A stretch of DNA of 11,754 nucleotides from an uncultured Actinomycetes bacterium (GTDB lineage: Bacteria; Actinomycetota; Actinomycetes; S36-B12; UBA5976): the NCBI GenBank assembly GCA_903925705.1, contig CAIYGJ010000004.1:1-11754 (forward strand), read 5' to 3'. The translations under genes were made by a program, and so were the position numbers. Of this stretch, positions 6,522 to 11,754 are shown one piece after another; position 1 is the first letter of the stretch; the number at the start of each line of letters is the position of its first letter. The notes below the pieces were generated by a model that was not told the DNA's origin, searched no databases, and saw nothing but the letters and a program-made list of their open reading frames with translations.

Positions 6522-7027
6522 TGATCCCGTCTTGCTTAACAGCAGTATTGTTGTGGCCCGCTAAAAGGTGGGTTACAGCTATTGCAGTGGCAATCGCAAC
6601 ATTCTTTTTAATTGGAATCCCAACTGCCGTAATTGCTAACCCAGTATTTGGAAGAGCCATCGGAGTTACAGCCTGGTCAATGCCAGTTCTCGTTGCGACC
6701 TCTGTTTTGTCGGGAATGCTCTTTGCCACTTACGTTCGAATGGATGCCGCAATAACCGATGAGACTTCTGCAAAAGTTGGATCAGTTGGTGGATTCCTCG
6801 CGTACCTTGCTGTTGGCTGCCCCGTATGCAACAAAATAGCCTTAATTGCACTTGGCTCAACTGGAGCGATTCAATACTTTGCACCAGTTCAGCCATATCT
6901 TGGCGCCGCCGGAGTTTTGCTCCTTATGTATGCGCTTCGCAAACGATTGGTAAATGAAGCGCAATGCAGTTTGCCAAAACCAAAAAAAATTAAAGAACAA
7001 CCTCAACTAGATGAAGTAAACCGATAA
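6521..7027 (+). CDS. Four-helix membrane protein with CPVC motif, unknown function
   Basis: 168 aa starting at ATG 6521, which overlaps the previous stop codon (TAATG), so it is translationally coupled. Hydrophobic segments lie at about 18-38, 50-72, 88-110 and 118-139, followed by a basic, hydrophilic tail (140-168) that should be cytoplasmic. The third segment holds GCPVCNK with Cys100 and Cys103, a CxxC pair inside or at the edge of the membrane, followed by a Gly-rich turn and a FAPVQPYLG segment. Together with the thioredoxin gene 10 bp downstream this suggests a membrane thiol-disulfide or sulfur relay, similar in principle to CcdA/DsbD or VKOR systems, but I see no sequence match to those families. 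No enzyme function is assigned. Confidence 0.82.
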   Translation: MIPSCLTAVLLWPAKRWVTAIAVAIATFFLIGIPTAVIANPVFGRAIGVTAWSMPVLVATSVLSGMLFATYVRMDAAITDETSAKVGSVGGFLAYLAVGCPVCNKIALIALGSTGAIQYFAPVQPYLGAAGVLLLMYALRKRLVNEAQCSLPKPKKIKEQPQLDEVNR

Positions 7028-7037
7028 GGAAATTGCG

Positions 7038-7415
7038 ATGGCGACAATTGAATTAACAAAAGAGAATTTTGAAGCAACAGTTACTGGATCAGGCATCGTG
7101 CTTGTTGACTTTTGGGCCGAATGGTGCGGGCCATGCCGAATGTTTGGGCCGGTATTTGAAGCCGCCTCAACTGAACGCGAACACATCAAGTTCGGCAAAG
7201 TAGATACGGAAGCACAGCGCGAGATCGCTGCTGCTGCAAACATAACTTCAATTCCGACTCTTATGGCATTCCGCGATGGAATCTTGGTTTTCAGCCAACC
7301 AGGCGCACTACCCGCTCCAGCATTCAACGAATTGCTCGATGCAGTAGAAGCTCTGGATATGGAAGAAGTTCGCAGCGAAATTGTGAAACAGCAGACTCAG
7401 GCCAGTAACGCTTAA
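7038..7415 (+). CDS. Thioredoxin
   Basis: 125 aa from ATG 7038 with AAGGAAA upstream and 10 bp after the preceding stop. The active site WCGPC is complete (Cys30, Cys33), as are the DFWAEW lead-in and the cis-proline SIPT (Pro73). The C-terminal tail, rich in Glu and Gln, makes it some 15-20 residues longer than standard thioredoxins. There is no signal peptide, so it acts in the cytoplasm. In a sulfur operon the expected job is to reduce rhodanese- or protein-bound persulfides, releasing sulfide, or to supply electrons to the CPVC membrane protein. Family assignment is certain; the partner is inferred. Confidence 0.95.
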   Translation: MATIELTKENFEATVTGSGIVLVDFWAEWCGPCRMFGPVFEAASTEREHIKFGKVDTEAQREIAAAANITSIPTLMAFRDGILVFSQPGALPAPAFNELLDAVEALDMEEVRSEIVKQQTQASNA

Positions 7416-7447
7416 ACTAATTACACCCAAAGGAATCGAGGATAGAG

Positions 7448-7759
7448 ATGCAAGAAATCTCTGCTGTTGAATTAATGGCAATCTACAAAGGTGTATCAAT
7501 CGTGGACGTTCGCGAAATGGACGAATACGTTGACGGTCATGTCCCAGGCGCTAAGCACATTCCACTGTCTACGATTCCAGTTCGTAATAACGAGATCGAC
7601 AAGAGTGTTAAGCATTACGTCATTTGCGAAGCAGGTGGCCGATCAGCTCAGGCTTGCGCGTTCTTGGAGCAACAAGGATTCGATGTTGTAAACATCGCTG
7701 GTGGTACGGGCTCGTGGCGAATGATGGGCGCACCTCTAAATGCGGGGGAGCAAGCATGA
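7448..7759 (+). CDS. Single-domain rhodanese (sulfurtransferase)
   Basis: 103 aa, one rhodanese domain with VDVREMDEYVDGHVPGA (19-35) and an active loop CEAGGRS, Cys60, followed by an IAGGTGSW motif. It has no signal peptide. The loop composition (Glu-Ala-Gly-Gly-Arg) differs from the CRSG loops of the other rhodaneses in this window, which suggests a different thiol partner. Ribosome binding sites AAAGGA and GAGG lie in the 32-bp gap after the thioredoxin gene. Its TGA stop overlaps the ATG of the regulator gene (ATGA), an arrangement seen where rhodanese and sensor levels are coupled; it might hand persulfide to the regulator or the pathway (inference). Confidence 0.93.
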   Translation: MQEISAVELMAIYKGVSIVDVREMDEYVDGHVPGAKHIPLSTIPVRNNEIDKSVKHYVICEAGGRSAQACAFLEQQGFDVVNIAGGTGSWRMMGAPLNAGEQA

Positions 7760-8046
7760 GTGTCGCAAAGAAACCAACTCATGTTGTTGAAGATGAACTT
7801 GCACTTGATGATTTTGTTAAGCGCATTCGTCGTGCTGAAGGTCAAATTGGTGGAATCTTGCGCATGGTTGAAGACGGTCGCTCCTGTGAGGACATCGTCA
7901 ACCAATTGGCAGCGGTTTCAAAAGCTATCGATAAAGCAGCATTCAGCTTGATTTCTGCAGGACTTAAAGAGTGTTTAACTGATGGCAAGAAAAACCATGA
8001 AGAAGTTTCTGCACAGTTGCAAAAACTTTTCCTAACAATGGCCTAA
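7756..8046 (+). CDS. cstR: CsoR/CstR-family repressor, probable persulfide sensor
   Basis: 96 aa from ATG 7756, overlapping the rhodanese stop by 4 bp. The all-helical CsoR/RcnR (DUF156) fold is recognisable from FVKRIRRAEGQIGGILRMVEDGRSCEDIV (20-48). Cys44 and Cys73 are 29 residues apart, exactly the spacing of the sensing cysteines in M. tuberculosis CsoR (36/65) and S. aureus CstR (31/60). The copper ligand His, four residues before the second Cys in CsoR, is Gly69 here. Loss of that His with both Cys kept is what marks CstR-type sensors that react with sulfane sulfur instead of binding copper. Such proteins bind C/G-tract palindromes and release DNA once the cysteines are crosslinked by persulfide. 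The two matching operators in this window are the likely targets. Symbol given on this reasoning; the family is firm, the ligand inferred. Confidence 0.88.
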   Translation: MSVAKKPTHVVEDELALDDFVKRIRRAEGQIGGILRMVEDGRSCEDIVNQLAAVSKAIDKAAFSLISAGLKECLTDGKKNHEEVSAQLQKLFLTMA

Positions 8047-8558
8047 TCTGCAAAAGTTGATGCCAAAGCATCATTAAGTCGGGCAACTAGGTTTGGTGCA
8101 ACTGCAACAGCATCGGCCGAATCATGAGTTCGATATCGCAAAGCGTTTAAGTTTTGACCGCTACGCAAAACTGCACTGACAATTCTCACATCACGGCGCT
8201 CTGGGTGATCAGATGCTGCTTGCACTAGCGCTGAGTCATCTGTGGCGGGTAAGTCTGATTCAGCCGATGGTGGCAAAACGATTCGCTCCAAAGCGACTAT
8301 TGCTCCAGCTACATCCTCGGGCCAAGCAATTGTCCCCAAGAGCTCATCAAGTTCTAAGGTGTCTTCAATCTCTTGCTCAACTGAAGTTAGGGGCATTTCA
8401 GCACTTATTCCGAGTTCGTCAGCCAATTCTGGGTTTGCCGAAAGCAAGCTCGCGGTTGGTACGAGTGCGAACAGTCGAACCGGTTGATCCCAGCCCGCGC
8501 TGGCCACGTGATCTTCGACTTCCCGAATTAAGGGCTCTAGGTTTGAGGCAAAATCCAT
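8043..8558 (-). CDS. PPA1309-family protein, unknown function
   Basis: 171 aa from ATG 8558. Recognised as the actinobacterial PPA1309 family by the QPVRLFALVPTASL stretch (25-38), the EDTLELDELLGTIAWPEDV stretch (about 65-83) and ERRDVRIVSAVLRSGQNLNALR near 120-141. It is cytoplasmic, acidic and without catalytic motifs that I can identify. It is divergent from UPF0182 across 51 bp, a neighbourhood usual for this family. The start lacks a good Shine-Dalgarno, so a near-leaderless message is possible. Its stop overlaps that of the regulator gene by 4 bp in convergent orientation, which marks the right border of the sulfur module. No function can be stated. Confidence 0.85.
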   Translation of the reverse strand: MDFASNLEPLIREVEDHVASAGWDQPVRLFALVPTASLLSANPELADELGISAEMPLTSVEQEIEDTLELDELLGTIAWPEDVAGAIVALERIVLPPSAESDLPATDDSALVQAASDHPERRDVRIVSAVLRSGQNLNALRYRTHDSADAVAVAPNLVARLNDALASTFAD

Positions 8559-8609
8559 AGGGTAAGTCTGTCGTATCTGGTTCGTGATATTTCAACGTAA
8601 GGTATTAAA

Positions 8610-11501
8610 GTGAGCATAAATTTAGAACGTCCTCGTCGTAGCCCTCTTGGAATAACCCTTTCGGTTCTAGTTGGCCTCTTTGTCGCATTTTCGTTTTTCG
8701 CTGGCTTTTACACCGACTGGCAGTGGTTCAAGTCCGTTGGACAAACAGATGTTTACACCCAGCAAATAAAAATCAGAGCGATCCTGTTCTTTGGGCTATC
8801 AGTTCTGACTGCGCTTAGCATTTGGGGCGCAGCCACCGTGGCGCATCGTTCCCGCCCAATTAACTTGCCAGCAACTCCCGAGGAATTCGCGCTTCAGAAG
8901 TATCGGGAGAGTTTAGATCCGTTCCGTCGTATCGTCTTCATCGCAGGTCCAATTTTATTTGGTGTTTTAACCGGATTGTCCGCTTCAAGTCAATGGAAAA
9001 CTTTTATGCTTTGGCGAAATTCCACACCATTTGGTCAGACTGATCAACAATTTGGAAAAGACATTTCATTTTATGCTTTTGAACTTCCATTCCTTAGATT
9101 CTTCCTAGGATTTGGATTCACGATTCTAATTGTCTCGTTAATAGTCAATGTCGTAGTGCACTACATCTATGGTGGCCTGCGCACAAATATTTCGCAGTCA
9201 ACGGACTCAGCTCGCCGCCACCTAATGTTTTTCTTAGGCACGTTAACACTTTTAAAGGCAGGCGCTTATTCCATCGACAAGTTCTCGCTGGCAACAAAAT
9301 CTGATGCACTGATAACGGGTCTTAAATACACAGATGTTAATGCGGTAGTACCCGCGAAAACAATTTTGACTTACATCGCGCTCGCTACTTCGATTCTTTT
9401 CTTTATCGCAATTTTTAGAAAAGGTTGGTCGCTACCGTTTATCGCCTTTGGCGCAATGCTAGGTGCCTCTTTTGTTATTGGCGGGTTATATCCAGCTTTC
9501 GTGCAGCAATTCCAAGTTAAACCATCTGAGTTACAGCGCGAGGCACCGTACATTCAACGAAATATTGATTCAACTTTGGCTTCTTACGGGCTTGAAGACG
9601 TCAAGTTTTCGGAATACGCAGCCATCGATAACCCATCACAGGCTTCGTTAGCGAAAGATGCCGGAACACTTTCAAACATCCGATTACTTGACCCAGCGCT
9701 TAACTCTCCAACATTTAGTCAGCTTCAGCAGATTCGCGGTTTCTATGCGTTTCCCGAAACACTTGACGTTGATCGCTACGCAATCGATGGTGTAAAACGC
9801 GGAACTGTTATTGCCGTTCGTGAAGTAAACATGGAAGGCGTCGCTGAAGACCAGCGAAATTGGTTCAACGACCACATGGTATTTACCCACGGTTACGGTG
9901 TCGTTGCTGCGTATGAAAATACCTCTGAAGCAGACGGCGCTCCTAAGTTTGCCGAAAGCAACATTCCACCATCGGGCAAGCTAGATATTGATCAGCCGCG
10001 GGTTTATTTCGGCGAACAATCCCCGGCTTATTCAATTGTTGGCAGTGATGGCAGCCAGCCACCATTGGAACTTGATTTCCCGGATGACAAGAGTGCAAAC
10101 GGGCAAACCAACAATACATATACAGGTTCCGGTGGCGTTCCAATTGGAAACATGATTCAGCGGGCAATCTTTGCATTGAATTACCAAGAAACTAACATCT
10201 TGCTTTCAAATCAAATTGGACCAGATTCAAAAATTCTTTATGATCGCGATCCAAAGACTCGTGTTGCAAAAGTTGCTCCTTGGTTAACTCTTGATGGCGA
10301 CCCTTACCCTGCCGTTGTGGATGGCAAGGTGCAATGGATCATTGACGGATACACAACCACAAATGAATTCCCGTATGCTGCTCGGATTTCTCTACGAGAT
10401 GCTACGGCTGATTCTGTAAATACTCGATCGGAGACCATTCCGCTTAGTGCCGGAAACATCACTTACATTCGCAATGCAGTTAAAGCGACTGTGGATGCTT
10501 ATGACGGAACAGTAAATATCTACACCTGGGATGAAAAAGACCCAATCCTAAAAACTTGGAGTAAAGCATTCCCTGGAGTAGTTCAGCCTAAGTCTGCGAT
10601 TCCGGCTGGAGTCTTGGACCACATCCGTTATCCAGAAGATATGTTCAAGGTTCAGCGCGATGTTTTGGCCAAGTACCACGTTGGAGACCCACAAGCTTTT
10701 TACTCAGGTCAGGATTTCTGGATTGTTCCAGAAGATCCAACTAAGCCAACAATTGGTCAAGCTCAGCCGCCGTATTACTTAACGTTGCAGATGCCCGATC
10801 AAAAAGCACCAACGTTTTCGTTAACGACAACTTACGCGCCAACCAAGCGTCAGACTTTGGCTGCATTCATGTCAGTAAACTCAGATAACGGCGATGACTA
10901 CGGAACAATTCGAGTTTTGCAACTTCCAAGAAACACGACAATTCCTGGACCGCGTCAGGTGCAGAACAACTTCGAATCTGATCCAGAAGTTGCCAAGCAA
11001 CTTTCGTTGCTTCGAACTGGTGGTTCAGACGTAGAGCTAGGTAACTTGCTTTCCTTGCCAGTTGGCGGCGGCCTACTTTACTTCGAGCCGGTCTATGTTC
11101 GAGCTTCACAGGGCGGCGGCTATCCGTTACTTCGAAAGGTGCTTGTATCGTTTGGATCCAAGGTTGCCTTCGAAGACAATTTGGAAACTGCCTTGAAAAA
11201 GGTTTTCACCGGGCAAACCACAATTCCAGTTGACCCCGCTGATCCAGCCGCACCGGAAGCGCCAGCGACCACCCCAGAGCAAGATCTGGCAAAGGCAATT
11301 TTGGATGCCAATAAGGCCTACAGCGACGGAGTAGCAGCGCTGGCTGCTGGAGACTTCGCAACGTATGGCTTAGCGCAGGATCGACTCTCTGAGGCACTAC
11401 AGCGGGCCACAACCGCAGGCAGTCAGATTGCGGGAGAGAGTCTGGCAGTAACGCCAACTCCATCTCCAGTTGCAACTCCGGCACCATCTCCAACTCAATA
11501 A
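8610..11501 (+). CDS. UPF0182 family large membrane protein
   Basis: 963 aa from GTG 8610 (AAGGT ten bases upstream), a usual length for this family. Seven membrane segments lie in the first third, about 13-33, 56-77, 107-124, 161-187, 203-220, 250-269 and 275-297, with family landmarks DWQWF (36-40) and the FGKDISFYAFELPFLRF stretch at 148-164. After residue 300 comes a long hydrophilic domain, probably outside the membrane, and the protein ends in an Ala/Pro-rich linker, a helical segment, and a low-complexity TPTPSPVATPAPSPT tail. The family is conserved across actinobacteria and its function is unknown. It is divergent from the PPA1309 gene, and the initiator tRNA gene follows 53 bp after its stop. 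No terminator is visible between the two, so read-through into the tRNA is possible. Confidence 0.95.
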   Translation: MSINLERPRRSPLGITLSVLVGLFVAFSFFAGFYTDWQWFKSVGQTDVYTQQIKIRAILFFGLSVLTALSIWGAATVAHRSRPINLPATPEEFALQKYRESLDPFRRIVFIAGPILFGVLTGLSASSQWKTFMLWRNSTPFGQTDQQFGKDISFYAFELPFLRFFLGFGFTILIVSLIVNVVVHYIYGGLRTNISQSTDSARRHLMFFLGTLTLLKAGAYSIDKFSLATKSDALITGLKYTDVNAVVPAKTILTYIALATSILFFIAIFRKGWSLPFIAFGAMLGASFVIGGLYPAFVQQFQVKPSELQREAPYIQRNIDSTLASYGLEDVKFSEYAAIDNPSQASLAKDAGTLSNIRLLDPALNSPTFSQLQQIRGFYAFPETLDVDRYAIDGVKRGTVIAVREVNMEGVAEDQRNWFNDHMVFTHGYGVVAAYENTSEADGAPKFAESNIPPSGKLDIDQPRVYFGEQSPAYSIVGSDGSQPPLELDFPDDKSANGQTNNTYTGSGGVPIGNMIQRAIFALNYQETNILLSNQIGPDSKILYDRDPKTRVAKVAPWLTLDGDPYPAVVDGKVQWIIDGYTTTNEFPYAARISLRDATADSVNTRSETIPLSAGNITYIRNAVKATVDAYDGTVNIYTWDEKDPILKTWSKAFPGVVQPKSAIPAGVLDHIRYPEDMFKVQRDVLAKYHVGDPQAFYSGQDFWIVPEDPTKPTIGQAQPPYYLTLQMPDQKAPTFSLTTTYAPTKRQTLAAFMSVNSDNGDDYGTIRVLQLPRNTTIPGPRQVQNNFESDPEVAKQLSLLRTGGSDVELGNLLSLPVGGGLLYFEPVYVRASQGGGYPLLRKVLVSFGSKVAFEDNLETALKKVFTGQTTIPVDPADPAAPEAPATTPEQDLAKAILDANKAYSDGVAALAAGDFATYGLAQDRLSEALQRATTAGSQIAGESLAVTPTPSPVATPAPSPTQ

Positions 11502-11514
11502 CCAAGTTAGCGAT

Positions 11515-11543
11515 TTGGTTGGGCTGGAATCCTCGCGTATCCT
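11515..11543 (+). promoter_or_regulatory. Candidate tRNA promoter
   Basis: TTGGTT (11515-11520) and TATCCT (11538-11543) are separated by 17 bp, which places the transcription start around 11550, just ahead of the tRNA 5' end at 11555. Both boxes are imperfect matches to the consensus. Spacing and position are the main support. Confidence 0.45.
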
Positions 11544-11554
11544 TGAAAAACCGC

Positions 11555-11628
11555 CGCGGGGTGGCGCAGCTCGGTAGCTCGCTGGGCTCATAACCCAGAG
11601 GTCACAGGTTCACATCCTGTCCCCGCTA
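11555..11628 (+). tRNA. Initiator tRNA-Met (CAT anticodon)
   Basis: The 74-nt cloverleaf reads: acceptor CGCGGGG (11555-11561) with CCCCGCT (11621-11627), D arm GCGC/GCTC, anticodon arm CTGGG/CCCAG around CTCATAA with CAT at 11589-11591, T arm ACAGG/CCTGT, discriminator A at 11628. Two signs mark it as the initiator, not an elongator: the first acceptor pair is mismatched (C1 against T72), and three consecutive G:C pairs close the anticodon stem. CCA is not encoded; the genome has CTA after the discriminator. Two positions are unusual: T-loop position 58 is C (11613) instead of the nearly universal A, and D-stem 11:24 is C against T where initiators normally have A:U. The gene may be functional with these changes or a drifting copy. 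Confidence 0.93.
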
Positions 11629-11632
11629 CTAA
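11615..11632 (+). repeat. Direct repeat copy 1, tRNA 3' end
   Basis: TCCTGTCCCCGCTACTAA covers the 3' T-stem, the acceptor strand and discriminator of the initiator tRNA plus four bases downstream. An identical 18-nt copy lies 109 nt downstream at 11724-11741. Duplicated tRNA 3' ends are the usual footprint of site-specific integration by tyrosine recombinases. Confidence 0.9.
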
Positions 11633-11666
11633 AAAGAAAAGACACCTTCGGGTGTCTTTTCTTTTT
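11631..11666 (+). terminator. Rho-independent terminator after the tRNA
   Basis: A perfect 16-bp stem pairs AAAAAGAAAAGACACC (11631-11646) with GGTGTCTTTTCTTTTT (11651-11666) across a TTCG tetraloop. The 3' arm ends in a T-rich run (TTTTCTTTTT). The A-rich 5' arm starts within three bases of the tRNA discriminator. Because the stem carries A- and T-runs on opposite sides, it could also stop transcription entering from the right. Confidence 0.92.
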
Positions 11667-11693
11667 ATCTGCGGCTCATGGATTTGAGGAGGA

Positions 11694-11716
11694 ACAATTC
11701 ACGTCAAGTGAATTGT
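11694..11716. repeat. Inverted repeat (9-bp stem, 5-nt loop)
   Basis: ACAATTCAC (11694-11702) and GTGAATTGT (11708-11716) form a perfect 9-bp hairpin around GTCAA. It has no T-run after it, so it is not a typical terminator. It ends 8 bases before the second copy of the tRNA-derived repeat, a position where a recombinase or regulator binding site could lie. Confidence 0.6.
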
Positions 11717-11723
11717 GACGGAG

Positions 11724-11741
11724 TCCTGTCCCCGCTACTAA
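11724..11741 (+). repeat. Direct repeat copy 2, tRNA-derived candidate att site
   Basis: This is a second, identical 18-nt copy of the initiator tRNA 3' end, without the rest of a tRNA upstream (no T-loop, no anticodon arm) and without the terminator that follows the first copy. It fits an attachment-site scar or the border of an element continuing beyond the right edge of the window. Only 13 bases follow it here. Confidence 0.75.
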
Positions 11742-11754
11742 CCAAAAATGAGAG

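Noticed and set aside
7756..8046. Copper-sensing CsoR as the identity of the regulator
   Set aside because: The His ligand is Gly69, and no copper ATPase or copper chaperone gene with a known copper-binding family signature is nearby; sulfur genes surround it.
11500..11520. AACCAA/TTGGTT inverted repeat after the UPF0182 gene as a terminator
   Set aside because: Six-bp AT-rich stem with a nine-base loop and no T-run; the second arm overlaps the candidate tRNA -35 instead.
11678..11754. Partial open frame from ATG 11678 as a coding gene
   Set aside because: Only 25 codons are visible, there is no ribosome binding site before the ATG, and the frame passes through the tRNA-derived repeat; not enough to call a gene.
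1..11754. CRISPR array, insertion sequence, rRNA or phage genes
   Set aside because: No regularly spaced repeats, transposase or phage motifs, or rRNA-like stretches were seen on either strand.

Overview
The window looks like a chromosomal segment of a low-to-moderate GC actinobacterium. A streamlined freshwater lineage of the Nanopelagicales (acI) type is my guess, from the AT-leaning composition, short intergenic gaps and overlapping genes. The actinobacterial assignment rests on four flanking genes: a DUF2342 zinc-metalloprotease-like protein, a YlbL-type PDZ/Lon-like protease, a PPA1309-family protein and a UPF0182 membrane protein. No IS element, phage gene or CRISPR array is visible.

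Layout: (1) 1-1277, minus: DUF2342 protein, cut by the window edge. (2) 1433-2491, plus: YlbL-like Ser-Lys protease. (3) 2493-4984, minus: a tight operon reading MBL-fold/double rhodanese protein, single-domain rhodanese, TauE/SafE sulfite-type exporter. (4) 5028-5834, minus: SAM methyltransferase. (5) 5905-8046, plus: six-gene operon of rhodanese lipoprotein, 60-aa Cys-rich protein, membrane protein with a CPVC motif, thioredoxin, rhodanese, and a CsoR/CstR-family regulator. (6) 8043-8558, minus: PPA1309 family. (7) 8610-11501, plus: UPF0182. (8) 11555-11628: initiator tRNA-Met with a strong terminator, then an 18-nt direct repeat of the tRNA 3' end at the window's right edge.

The centre (2493-8046) reads as one sulfane-sulfur (persulfide) handling regulon. 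The regulator at its end keeps the two cysteines of the CsoR fold but has Gly where copper-sensing CsoR has His, as expected for a CstR-type persulfide sensor. Two near-identical C-tract/G-tract operators, ATACCCCTAGGGGTAT (5852-5867) and ATACCCTAGGGGGTAT (5012-5027), each sit against a -10 element and would let this one regulator control all three transcription units. Rhodaneses would carry the sulfane sulfur, the MBL protein is a candidate for its oxidation, and TauE for export of sulfite. Thioredoxin, the CPVC membrane protein and the lipoprotein rhodanese suggest an arm that acts at or outside the membrane.

The module lies between genes that, from memory, are neighbours in other actinobacteria (in M. 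tuberculosis UPF0182, YlbL-like and DUF2342 genes are adjacent). It therefore looks like a compact cassette inserted into a conserved block, with almost no spacer DNA at either junction.
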